A stretch of 64,000 bases of DNA. It comes from Burkholderia pyrrocinia. Lineage in GTDB: Bacteria; Pseudomonadota; Gammaproteobacteria; Burkholderiales; Burkholderiaceae. The stretch is from assembly GCF_001028665.1 (NCBI RefSeq), contig NZ_CP011504.1:248001-312000 (forward strand). The letters run 5' to 3'. Below the pieces are notes generated by a model, which was not told the origin of the DNA, ran no database searches, and was given only the letters and a program-made list of their open reading frames with translations. Of the stretch, positions 36,393-44,710 are shown one piece after another; position 1 is the first letter of the stretch, and the number at the start of each line of letters is the position of its first letter. A program made the translations under genes and the position numbers.

Positions 36393-37316
36393 GTGCCCGC
36401 CGATCACCGTCTCGACCTGAACCTGTTTCGCGTGCTCGACGCCGTCTACGTGTACGGCGGCATCGGCGCGGCCGCCCGCGCGCTGCATCTCACGCAGCCT
36501 GCGGTCACGCACGCGCTCAACCGGCTGCGTGTGCATTTCGACGATCCGCTGTTCGTGCGACAGGGCAACCGCGTCGTGCCGACCGAACGCACGCGGTCGA
36601 TCATCGCGGACGTGCAGTTGCACCTGAACGGCCTGCAAGGCACCGCGCGCGATCCGTCGGCATTCGATCCCGCGACGCTCGACCTGAGCATCGCGGTCGG
36701 CATTCGCGACGTGCTCGAATCGATCGCGCTACCGCGAATCGTCGCCGCGTTCGCCGACGAAGCGCCGGGCCTGCGGCTCGTGAGCCGACGTGTCGCGGTG
36801 TCCGACATCGAGCGCGAACTCGCATCGGGCAATCTCGATCTGGTCATCGATCGTCGCGTACAGACAGGCCCGCGCATCGCCACCGAACACCTGCTCGACG
36901 ATTCGCTCGTCGTCGCGCTGCGCCGCGATCATCCGCTTGCGCGCGACCCGCTGCGGCGCGGCGACTATTTCGCGGCGCGGCATATCGCGGTGTCGTCGTT
37001 CGGCGAACCGCAATCGCTCGACGTATTGCTCGGCAACGACGGGCGCTTCCGCGATATCCGGCTCAGTTGCCAACACTATTTCGCCGCGTGCCAGATCGCC
37101 GCGACCGGCGACCTGCTGGTGACGCTGCCGCACACCTGTGCGCTGCGGATGGCCGCGCTGCTGCCGATCGTCGTGCGGCCGCTGCCGCTGCGGCTCAAGC
37201 CGTTCCCGCTGCTCGCGTACTGGCACGAATCGCGCGACACCGATCGCGCGCACCAGTGGGTACGCGAACGCATCGCCGCACTCGTGCGCAGCAGCGCCGG
37301 CATTGCGGACGCGTAG
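36393..37316 (+). CDS. LysR-family transcriptional regulator (GTG start)
   Basis: 307-residue LysR regulator. The winged helix-turn-helix lies at residues about 6-65 (LNLFRVLDAVYVYGGIGAAA, LHLTQPAVTHALNRLR, PLFVRQGNRVVPTERT) and the periplasmic-binding-like effector domain from about 95 onward. The sequence resembles NodD/LinR-type members. The GTG at 36393 gives the standard N-terminus (PADHRLDLNLF). Its target is not evident; the OsmC gene downstream is on the same strand, 97 bases away. Confidence 0.88.
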   Translation: MPADHRLDLNLFRVLDAVYVYGGIGAAARALHLTQPAVTHALNRLRVHFDDPLFVRQGNRVVPTERTRSIIADVQLHLNGLQGTARDPSAFDPATLDLSIAVGIRDVLESIALPRIVAAFADEAPGLRLVSRRVAVSDIERELASGNLDLVIDRRVQTGPRIATEHLLDDSLVVALRRDHPLARDPLRRGDYFAARHIAVSSFGEPQSLDVLLGNDGRFRDIRLSCQHYFAACQIAATGDLLVTLPHTCALRMAALLPIVVRPLPLRLKPFPLLAYWHESRDTDRAHQWVRERIAALVRSSAGIADA

Positions 37317-37413
37317 GCACGCTGCGTACGCCGTGACGATCGAAACGGTATGCTGACGGCTTCGCGCTGCCACGCGGCGCCCTGCTCCATATTCCGCTTA
37401 CCGGAGACTTGCC

Positions 37414-37815
37414 ATGTCGCTCATTCATGCCGCCGCCGTCCTCGATGCCGACGCGCCCGACTACGTCGTCCAGTTGCAGGCCGGCACGCATGCGCTGACC
37501 GGCGACGAAGCGCCGCGCGAAGGCGGCCAGGATCGCGGGCCGGCGCCGTACGAGTTCGTGCTTGCCGGTCTCGCGCAATGCACGGCCGCGACGCTGCGCA
37601 TGTATATGCAGCGCAAGTCGTGGCCGGCCGCGCGCATCGACGTGCGTACCGAGCTGCATGCCGATCGCGAAGGCGTGCAATACGTGCGCCGTGTCGTGAC
37701 GCTCGACGGCCCGCTCGACGACGCGCAACGCCAGCGCCTCGCGGAAATCTGCGAGAAGACGCCGGTGACGCAGTTCATCAAGCGCGGTACGCGAATCGAG
37801 ACGACGTTGAAATGA
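37414..37815 (+). CDS. OsmC/Ohr-family peroxiredoxin-like protein
   Basis: 133-residue OsmC-fold protein. The catalytic cysteine region is GLAQCTAATLRMYMQRK near residue 57-ish, with GGQDRGPAPYEFVLAGL in front, and the C-terminal pair-cysteine helix LAEICEKTPVTQF (Cys near 116). OsmC proteins reduce organic hydroperoxides with these two cysteines. A GGAGACTTGCC leader precedes the ATG. It is convergent with a Dyp peroxidase gene and shares its terminator. Confidence 0.9.
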   Translation: MSLIHAAAVLDADAPDYVVQLQAGTHALTGDEAPREGGQDRGPAPYEFVLAGLAQCTAATLRMYMQRKSWPAARIDVRTELHADREGVQYVRRVVTLDGPLDDAQRQRLAEICEKTPVTQFIKRGTRIETTLK

Positions 37816-37885
37816 CGCGCGCGGCGAGTGGTGCACGGCGAGCGGCGAGCAGAAAGCAACGCACGTTCGCCACCTGAAAAACAAA

Positions 37886-37920
37886 ACGGGCGGGCCGCGC
37901 ACGATGCGCGGCCCGCCCGT
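37886..37920 (-). terminator. Strong terminator hairpin between OsmC and Dyp genes
   Basis: A perfect 16-base stem (arms 37886-37901 and 37905-37920, CGA loop). On the minus strand it is followed by TTTTGTTTTTC, so it is a rho-independent terminator for the leftward Dyp gene and may also stop the rightward OsmC transcript. Confidence 0.8.
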
Positions 37921-37940
37921 CCATCGATATCAGCAGGTGC

Positions 37941-38822
37941 TTACAGCCCGAGCGCGGACAGGTCCAGCTTGCCGCCCTTCATCGGCGGGCACCAGAAATA
38001 CGCACCCGTCAGCGGCCGCGTGAAGCGGAACAGGCCGTCGACGATCCCGTCCTCCGCGCCGCTCATGCGGCGCATCTGCACGTCGAACGCGCGGAACGAG
38101 CAGCCGAACGCAACGAAGTAGAGACCCGCGCGGCGCGCGTCCGACCACGGCGACGAACGGCGCAGCATGAACGCCTCCGGCTCGAAGCTTTCCTGCGCGG
38201 TGCGCTTCACGTGCGCGAACTCGGGTGCGTCGTCGAGTTCCTCGTTGTCCGAGCGGCGGCGCCCGATGATGTTGTCCATGTCGCCCGACGGAATGCGTTC
38301 CATCTGGTCGAAGTCGTGCAGCCATTGCTGGACCGCGACGAAGCTCGACCCGTCGAGCCCTGCGCCCTGCCCCGCCACGATCGCCGCCGCGAGCGCGTCG
38401 TCGCCGGTCGGGTTCTCGGTGCCGTCCTCGTAGCCGGACAGGTCGCGATCGTTCGAATAGCGGAAGCCGTCGACGGCGTCCTGCAGCGCGAACGCCGGCG
38501 CCAGCGCGCGTTCGATCGCCCGCGCGCGCAGCACGATCTCGCCGCGATCGTCGGCGCGCAGCCAGACCCACACGTCGGCCGGCGTCGCCGGCAGCGTGCG
38601 GTCCTTCACTGCGAACGCCGGGTAGTCGGTCAGGCCCGGAACCGGGCGCCCGAGGTGCGCCGCCAGCGCCTGTCCGAAACCGACGACCGTGTCGCGTCCG
38701 TCGACGATCTCGCGCAGCGCGGCCAGCGCCGCCGCCACATTGCCGTCATTCGAAATCGTGAAAGTGAGGTATCGGGCCGCCGTGTCGATCGGAGCCAGGA
38801 TGCCTTGCTGAACGTCGCTCAT
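37941..38822 (-). CDS. Dyp-type heme peroxidase
   Basis: 293-residue dye-decolorising peroxidase (YfeX-like, B class). The distal GxxDG motif is seen in GYEDGTENPTGDD near residue 145, and the proximal heme-ligand histidine is in the AHVKRTAQESF segment; MLRRSSPWSD and GLYFVAFGCSF complete the fold. No signal peptide is present, so it is cytoplasmic or encapsulated. It uses hydrogen peroxide to oxidise bulky substrates. The ATG at 38822 has GAGGAAACG upstream. It may act with the neighbouring OsmC in peroxide defence. Confidence 0.92.
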   Translation of the reverse strand: MSDVQQGILAPIDTAARYLTFTISNDGNVAAALAALREIVDGRDTVVGFGQALAAHLGRPVPGLTDYPAFAVKDRTLPATPADVWVWLRADDRGEIVLRARAIERALAPAFALQDAVDGFRYSNDRDLSGYEDGTENPTGDDALAAAIVAGQGAGLDGSSFVAVQQWLHDFDQMERIPSGDMDNIIGRRRSDNEELDDAPEFAHVKRTAQESFEPEAFMLRRSSPWSDARRAGLYFVAFGCSFRAFDVQMRRMSGAEDGIVDGLFRFTRPLTGAYFWCPPMKGGKLDLSALGL

Positions 38823-39342
38823 CGTTTCCTCAGGAGTGTATCGGGGTGAATCTGCGAGGGCCGCATCGGCCGGCCGCTCGTCGTGCCGGGCCGCGCCGGG
38901 ACGCACGCACCGTCGCGTGCCGCGGACGCCGAAGTGTAATCGAAGCGCCCGCCGGCCCTTTGCGGAAGGTCCGCTAAAGAAGGGCCGAAACCCTGAATAC
39001 TAACCGTATCGACGCCGCAACGCCGCATTCGTCAGACGTTGCGGCGTGCAGAACACTGCTGATAGAATCTTTACACGTCTTTTCGGCGTCTTTTCAACCG
39101 TTCACTTCAGGGGAGGTGCAGATGTTCCGAATGCCAGCAACCTTCCCGAACGTGGTCCCACGGCGTAGCTGATCCAGCCCGCCGTCCGCGCCGGCTCCCG
39201 AGTTTTCCGCTAACCCGTCAGCCGCGCTTTTCCCGACAGCCCGTTTCGTTCCGCCCGCGTTTTCCACGCGGCTCCGGCTGTTGCGTTTTCGACGTTCTCC
39301 GAACCGGAAAGTCCCGTCGCGCGATGCGCCGGGCAACGATAA
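38823..39342. promoter_or_regulatory. 520-base divergent region between Dyp and ABC exporter genes
   Basis: No gene supported. Around 39050-39110 the sequence holds ACTGCTGATAGAATCTTTAC and a short direct repeat GTCTTTTCGGC / GTCTTTTCAAC, then GGGGAGG, which has no start codon at usable distance. The ABC exporter therefore has either a long leader of about 250 bases or a second promoter nearer its start. Confidence 0.35.
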
Positions 39343-41205
39343 ATGACCAGAAAAACCTCCCATCTGGGCGGCCACGCATTCAAGGCCGTCTTCGGCTTCA
39401 CCATCCGCTACTGGCGCAAGCAGCCGGCGCGCATCGCCACGGTCTCGACCTTCGCGCTGCTCGCCGCACTCGCCGACGTGCTCACGCCGCTGTTCGCAGG
39501 CCGCCTCGTCGACGCGCTGTCGACCGGCCTGACCGACCGCGCCGCCGCGTGGCATTCGGCCGTCGTCGCGTTCGGCACGCTCGCCGCGCTCGGCATCGGC
39601 GCGACGGTGCTGCGGCAAGGCGTCTACCTGAACATCATCACGCTCACGCTGAAGATGATGAGCGAGATCGCCGCCGCGTCGTTCCATCGCGTGCAGCGCT
39701 TCTCGACCGACTGGCACGCGAACAGCTTCGCCGGTTCGACCGTGCGCAAGATCACGCGCGGGATCTGGGCGCTCGACCTGCTGAACGACACCGTGCTGAT
39801 CGCGCTGCTGCCGTCGGTCACGATGCTGGTCGGCGCAACCGTGCTGCTCGGCACGCACTGGCCCGTGATGGGGCTCGTCGTCGGCGCGGGCTCGCTGCTG
39901 TACATCGCGGTGACGGTCGCCGTGTCGCTCGGCATCGTCGCGCCGGCCGCGCGGCTCGGCAACCTGTGGGATACGCGCATGGGCGGCGCGCTCGCCGACG
40001 CGGTGAGCTGCAACGCGGTCGTCAAGGCGTTCGGCGCGGAAACGCGCGAGGAAGCGCGGCTCGCGCGCGTGATCGGCAAGTGGCGGCAGCGCACGCGCCG
40101 CACGTGGGTGCGCGGCACGTTCAACGGCGGGTTGCAGGGCGCGATGCTCGTCGCGATGCAGGCCGCGATGATCGGCGTTGCGCTGCGGCTGTGGGCGAAC
40201 GACGAGGCGAGCGTCGGCGACATCGCGTTCGCGCTGACGATGTTCTTCATGCTGCAGGGTTACCTGCGCGACGTCGGCATGCACATCCGCAACCTGCAGC
40301 GTTCGGTGAACGACATGGAGGAACTCGTCGCGCTCGAACGCCAGCCGCTCGGCATCGACGATCGCCCCGGCGCGCCGGCCATCCGGATCGGGCAAGGCGA
40401 GATCCGCTTCGAGCACGTGACGTTCCGCTACGGCAACCATCCGGTGCCGCTGTACGACGATTTCTCGATGCGGATCGCGCCCGGCGAGCGCGTGGGCCTC
40501 GTCGGCCACTCGGGGTCGGGCAAGACGACGTTCATCAAGCTGATCCAGCGCCTGTACGACGTGTCGGGCGGCCGCATCACGATCGACGGGCAGGACATCG
40601 CGCGCGTGCAGCAGGAATCGCTGCGCAGCCAGATCGCGATCGTCCAGCAGGAGCCCGTGCTGTTCCACCGCACGCTCGCGGAGAACATCGCGTATGCGCG
40701 CCCCGACGCGAGCCGCGCGGACATCGAGCGCGCCGCACGGCTCGCCAGCGCGCACGAGTTCATCGCCACGCTGCCGGACGGTTATGACACCCTCGTCGGC
40801 GAACGCGGGATCAAGCTGTCGGGCGGCGAGCGCCAGCGCGTCGCGATCGCACGTGCGTTCCTCGCCGACGCACCGATCCTGATCCTCGACGAAGCGACGT
40901 CGAGCCTCGACAGCGAAAGCGAACTGCTGATCCAGCAGGCGATGGAGCGACTGATGGTCGGCCGCACGACGCTCGTCGTCGCGCACCGGCTGTCGACCGT
41001 GCGCGCGCTCGACCGGCTGCTCGTGCTCGATCGCGGCAAGGTGATCGAGGAAGGCAACCACGACGCGCTGATCCGCATCGACGGCGGTATCTATCGCCGG
41101 CTGTTCGAGCGGCAGGCGCTGGAGCTCGCGAAGGGGTTGATCGATTCGCCGCGGCGCACGGCGGACGACGCCGCCGGGCCGCTGGGCGAGCCGGCCGAGG
41201 CGTAA
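39343..41205 (+). CDS. ABC-type exporter, fused membrane and ATPase domains
   Basis: 620-residue half-transporter that should work as a homodimer in the inner membrane (MsbA/ATM1-like type I exporter). Six helices lie in residues about 30-310; the ATPase domain has Walker A GHSGSGKTT (about 388), Q-loop QQEPVLF, signature LSGGERQRVAIARAF (about 493) and Walker B ILILDEATSSLD, then the H-loop VVAHRLSTV. All catalytic motifs are intact. The N-terminal segment HAFKAVFGFTIRYWRKQPAR before helix 1 resembles lipid or drug exporters; the substrate is unknown. Confidence 0.9.
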   Translation: MTRKTSHLGGHAFKAVFGFTIRYWRKQPARIATVSTFALLAALADVLTPLFAGRLVDALSTGLTDRAAAWHSAVVAFGTLAALGIGATVLRQGVYLNIITLTLKMMSEIAAASFHRVQRFSTDWHANSFAGSTVRKITRGIWALDLLNDTVLIALLPSVTMLVGATVLLGTHWPVMGLVVGAGSLLYIAVTVAVSLGIVAPAARLGNLWDTRMGGALADAVSCNAVVKAFGAETREEARLARVIGKWRQRTRRTWVRGTFNGGLQGAMLVAMQAAMIGVALRLWANDEASVGDIAFALTMFFMLQGYLRDVGMHIRNLQRSVNDMEELVALERQPLGIDDRPGAPAIRIGQGEIRFEHVTFRYGNHPVPLYDDFSMRIAPGERVGLVGHSGSGKTTFIKLIQRLYDVSGGRITIDGQDIARVQQESLRSQIAIVQQEPVLFHRTLAENIAYARPDASRADIERAARLASAHEFIATLPDGYDTLVGERGIKLSGGERQRVAIARAFLADAPILILDEATSSLDSESELLIQQAMERLMVGRTTLVVAHRLSTVRALDRLLVLDRGKVIEEGNHDALIRIDGGIYRRLFERQALELAKGLIDSPRRTADDAAGPLGEPAEA

Positions 41206-41223
41206 CGCAAGCGTGTCGCGATG

Positions 41224-41256
41224 CGGCCCGGCGGTGGGGTCATCACCGCCGGGCCG
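41224..41256 (+). terminator. Perfect 13-base hairpin after the ABC exporter
   Basis: CGGCCCGGCGGTG (41224-41236) pairs with CACCGCCGGGCCG (41244-41256), loop GGGTCAT, 18 bases after the stop codon. No U tract follows, so the next hairpin probably does the termination. Confidence 0.5.
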
Positions 41257-41282
41257 TGTCGACCCGACCGGATTCGGATCGA

Positions 41283-41309
41283 GGCCGTGCCACGTGCACG
41301 GCCTTTTTT
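41283..41309 (+). terminator. Rho-independent terminator upstream of the riboflavin synthase-like gene
   Basis: Stem GGCCGTGC (41283-41290) / GCACGGCC (41296-41303) with a five-base loop and six T's (41304-41309). It isolates the following gene from the ABC exporter, so that gene needs a promoter within the next 100 bases. Confidence 0.85.
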
Positions 41310-41414
41310 GCGTCCGTGGGTATCGCCGGCCGCCCCTGAACCTCGTGCCGCCGCGTCGCCTTTTCCCGGATCACTTATCATGTCGGCCAGGAAATCTGCG
41401 ACGAGGGATCGATC

Positions 41415-42128
41415 ATGTTTACAGGAATTGTCCAGGGCGTTGCCGCCATCAAGGCCATCAAGGATCACGGGGAGCTGAGAACCTTCAGCGTCGAATTCCC
41501 CGAGCGGTTCACCGACGACATCGAGATCGGCGCCAGCGTCTCGGTCGACGGCGTGTGCCTGACGGTGACGACCATCCATTCGCCGGAACTGATCGACTTC
41601 GACGTGATGTTGCCGAGCCTGAAAATCACCACGCTGGCCGACCTCGCGACAGGCGCGCGGATCAACGTGGAGCGGGCCGCGAAGGACGGCGCGGAAATCG
41701 GCGGGCATCCGCTGTCCGGCCATGTCGACTTCACGGGGACCATCCTGCACATCGCGTCGTCCGAACATAACCGGATGATTCGTATCGGCGTGCCAGCCGA
41801 TTTCAAACGCTATGTGTTCGCGAAAGGCTATATCGCGATCAACGGCTGCAGCCTCACCGTTTCGGACGTCAATCGCGACGAAGGCTGGTTCGACGTCTGG
41901 CTGATTCCCGAAACGCGGCGCGCAACCACCTTCGATGCGAAGGGCGTCAACGACACGGTCAACATCGAGATCGAGCGAAGCACGCAGGTCGTCGTGGATA
42001 CGATCCGGGAATCGGTCAAGGAAACGCTCGGCGAATTGACCGGCATCGTCACGGCGCTGCTCGCGGAAAAAGGCGTCGATATCGAGGAGCTGCTGGCCCG
42101 CAACGTCGCGAAGCTGCCGAAGAAGTAA
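41415..42128 (+). CDS. Riboflavin synthase alpha-type protein with C-terminal extension
   Basis: 237 residues built of two lumazine-binding barrels. Barrel 1 starts MFTGIVQGVAAI, with SVDGVCLTVTTI and the inter-domain GGHPLSGHVDFTGT; barrel 2 has FAKGYIAINGCSLTVSDV and VWLIPETRRATTFD. This is close to the RibE/RibC dismutation enzyme (two 6,7-dimethyl-8-ribityllumazine to riboflavin). The usual length is 195-215; the extra C-terminal 30 residues (LLAEKGVDIEELLARNVAKL) form an acidic helix. It stands alone, not with other rib genes, and no FMN riboswitch was recognisable upstream. It may be a second riboflavin synthase or a flavin/lumazine carrier. GAGGGAT lies upstream of the ATG. Confidence 0.82.
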   Translation: MFTGIVQGVAAIKAIKDHGELRTFSVEFPERFTDDIEIGASVSVDGVCLTVTTIHSPELIDFDVMLPSLKITTLADLATGARINVERAAKDGAEIGGHPLSGHVDFTGTILHIASSEHNRMIRIGVPADFKRYVFAKGYIAINGCSLTVSDVNRDEGWFDVWLIPETRRATTFDAKGVNDTVNIEIERSTQVVVDTIRESVKETLGELTGIVTALLAEKGVDIEELLARNVAKLPKK

Positions 42129-42182
42129 CGGATGCCGGCGTGCCGGGTTCCGTCGGCGAACACCTCGACTCACGGTTCCGCC

Positions 42183-43424
42183 TCACTCCGCCTCGGCCTG
42201 CTCGCCCTTCCCCACCGCCACGCGCTGCGCGCGATAAATCCCCGCGTGCCCCGAAAACAGATACGCGACGACGCACGCGACCATCGCATACACGCCGATA
42301 TCGGCGCCGAACAGTTCGATCGCCATGATCGTCGACGCGATCGGCGTGTTGGCCGCGCCCGCGAACACCGCGACGAAGCCGAGCCCCGCGAGCACGGGCA
42401 CCGGCAGCGCCAGCACCTGGCCGAGCGCGTTGCCGAGCGTCGCGCCGATGTAGAACAGCGGCGTCACCTCGCCGCCCTTGAACCCCGATGCGAGCGTGAC
42501 GACGGTGAACGCGAACTTGCCCGCGAAATCGTACAGCGGCAGCGGGCCGTGAAACGCGGCCTCGATCGTCGGGATGCCGAGGCCGAGGTACTGCGGCACG
42601 TTCAGCACGGTGGCCGCCACCGCGACCAGCAGGCCGCCGAGCACCGGCTGCAGCGGCGCACAGCGGACGATGCGCCGGAACCACGCGGTCAGCGCATGCG
42701 TCGCAAACGCGAACAGCCGCCCGACGACGCCGAACGCGATGCCCGCGACGACCGTCACGGCCAGCCCCGTCGCCGATACGGCCGGCACGAACGGAATCGC
42801 ATAGGCCGTGTGATGCACGCCCCACGCGCGACACACGACGTCCGCGACGATCGCCGATGCGACGCAGGTCAGCAGCGCGTCGTACCGCACGCGCCCGATC
42901 GCGAGCACCTCGAGCCCGAACACGGCGCCCGCGAGCGGCGTGCCGAACACCGACGCGAAACCGGCCGCGATGCCGCCCATCAGCAGCACGCGGCGATGCT
43001 CGCGATCGAGGCGGAATACGTGCGTGACGCGATCGGCGAGCGCGCCGCCCATCTGCACGGCCGTGCCTTCTCGGCCGGCCGAGCCGCCGAACAGGTGCGT
43101 GACGACGGTCGCGACGAGTACGAGCGGCGCCATCCGCTTCGGCACCAGCGCCTTCGGGTCGTGAATCTCGTCGATCAGCAGGTTGTTGCCGCGCGCGACC
43201 GACTGGCCGAAACGATGGTAGATCCACCCGGTCGCGAAACCGGCGGCCGGCAGCCCCCACAGCAGCCACGGATGCGCGACGCGCGTGCCGGTCGCCCAGT
43301 CGAGCGCGATCAGGAATAGCGCGGAAGCCGTGCCGGCCAGCGCGCCGAGCAGGGCCGAGAGCGCGAGCCAGCGGCACACGTAGCGCACGGTCGCGAGAAG
43401 ATCGGCAGAAGTCGTGAAAAACAT
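42183..43424 (-). CDS. ClC-family voltage-gated chloride channel / antiporter
   Basis: 413-residue membrane protein with the ClC inverted-repeat fold (about 10-11 visible helices; somewhat short for the family). Selectivity and gating motifs are present: GGSAGREGTAVQMGGALAD (the GREG motif with gating Glu) and GFKGGEVTPLFYIGATLGN. The canonical GxGxEGP proline is replaced by threonine (GREGT). It exchanges chloride or fluoride-like anions, possibly for acid resistance; type not determinable by eye. The ATG at 43424 is chosen because the longer frame upstream is a shadow of wspF. Confidence 0.88.
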   Translation of the reverse strand: MFFTTSADLLATVRYVCRWLALSALLGALAGTASALFLIALDWATGTRVAHPWLLWGLPAAGFATGWIYHRFGQSVARGNNLLIDEIHDPKALVPKRMAPLVLVATVVTHLFGGSAGREGTAVQMGGALADRVTHVFRLDREHRRVLLMGGIAAGFASVFGTPLAGAVFGLEVLAIGRVRYDALLTCVASAIVADVVCRAWGVHHTAYAIPFVPAVSATGLAVTVVAGIAFGVVGRLFAFATHALTAWFRRIVRCAPLQPVLGGLLVAVAATVLNVPQYLGLGIPTIEAAFHGPLPLYDFAGKFAFTVVTLASGFKGGEVTPLFYIGATLGNALGQVLALPVPVLAGLGFVAVFAGAANTPIASTIMAIELFGADIGVYAMVACVVAYLFSGHAGIYRAQRVAVGKGEQAEAE

Positions 43425-43690
43425 GATTTCCAGATTCGACAGAACATCAAAACCTGGGCGGCAGAATACCGCATGGACGGCCTGCGACCTCCTGACGACC
43501 CAGGAACACGCAGGCATCATCAGCCGGGCAAACCGGCGGTTGAGGGCCGCACCGCGCGCAACGCGCCGGAACGACCGCAGGGAGGCATGCCATCTCCGCA
43601 GGCCGCAATTGTACGCGCCGCCGCGCACCGCACGCAACGCGGTCACCAGGACCGCCGGACAGGATGGCGCCCCTCCCCCCGGGCGCGCCG

Positions 43691-44710
43691 TCAGTCCCGC
43701 GGCGTGCGCGCGATGCGCGAGATCAGTTGCGGCGCGATCCGTTCGAGCGGCAGGATCGCCGACGCCGCACCGATCGCCGCGGCCGCCTTCGGCATCCCGT
43801 AGACGGCGCTGGTCGCCTCGTCCTGCGCGATCGTGTAGCAGCCTTTCGCGCGCATCGCCTTCAGGCCCAGCGCGCCATCGCGCCCCATGCCCGTCAGCAG
43901 CACGCCGAGCGCGTCGCCCTGCCAGCCGTCGGCGACGCTGTTGAAGAACACGTCGATCGACGGCCGGTACGGCGTCTCGGCCGGATGCCGCGTATAGCCG
44001 AGCACGCCGCGCGGCGACAGGGTCAGGTGATCGTCGGTCGCCGCGAGCAGCACCTCGCCGGCCTGCGGCACGCTGCCCTGCCGCGCGACGCGTACCGGCA
44101 GCCGCGTAAAACCGTCGAGCCATTCGGCCATCCCGAGCGCGAACGCCTGGTCGACGTGCTGGACGATCACGATCGCAGCCGGGAAATCGGCCGGCAACGC
44201 GCGCAGCAGCGCGGTAAGCGCGGTCGGCCCGCCCGCCGACGCACCGATCGCGACGAGCGTCGGCTGGCCGCGCGCGGGCGTCGGCCCCGGCGGCACGAGC
44301 GCCGCGGTGCGGCTTTCGAGCAGCCGGCCGATCTGGTCGATCTTCGCGAGCAGCGCCTGCGGCGACGCGTCGGTCGACAGCCCGAGCGCGAGCGTCGGCG
44401 TGTCGACCGCATCGAGCGCGCCTGCGCCCATCGCCTCGTAGACCGACGACGTGTTCGCGCTGACGCTCGCCGTCACCACCAGGATCGCGCACGGCGCGCG
44501 CGCCATGATCTGGCGCGTCGCGGCAACGCCGTCGACCTTCGGCATCACGAGATCCATCAGCACGAGGTCGGGCGGATGCGCGATGCAGAAATCCACGGCC
44601 TCGTCGCCGTCGGTCGCCACCCACAGCACGCGGTGGTCCGGCCGCAGCGCGAGCACGCGGCGCAGCGCCTCCACGGCCAGCGGCAGGTCGTTGACGATGC
44701 CGATGTTCAT
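43691..44710 (-). CDS. wspF: CheB-type methylesterase WspF
   Basis: 339-residue receptor methylesterase. The N-terminal receiver domain has DLVLMDLVMPKVDG with the phospho-accepting Asp near residue 54; the C-terminal esterase has the Ser-His-Asp triad in GASAGGPTALTALL, VIVQHVDQAFALG and LLTGMGRDGALGL. It removes methyl groups from WspA and dampens signalling; in Pseudomonas and Burkholderia, loss of wspF locks the system on and gives wrinkly biofilm colonies. Here the frame and triad are intact. The start overlaps the wspE stop as ATGA. Last gene of the operon. Confidence 0.9.
   Translation of the reverse strand: MNIGIVNDLPLAVEALRRVLALRPDHRVLWVATDGDEAVDFCIAHPPDLVLMDLVMPKVDGVAATRQIMARAPCAILVVTASVSANTSSVYEAMGAGALDAVDTPTLALGLSTDASPQALLAKIDQIGRLLESRTAALVPPGPTPARGQPTLVAIGASAGGPTALTALLRALPADFPAAIVIVQHVDQAFALGMAEWLDGFTRLPVRVARQGSVPQAGEVLLAATDDHLTLSPRGVLGYTRHPAETPYRPSIDVFFNSVADGWQGDALGVLLTGMGRDGALGLKAMRAKGCYTIAQDEATSAVYGMPKAAAAIGAASAILPLERIAPQLISRIARTPRD

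Noticed and set aside
41310..41414. Possible FMN riboswitch before the riboflavin synthase-like gene
   Set aside because: Only about 100 bases lie between the terminator and the start codon, and none of the conserved FMN aptamer strings could be found.
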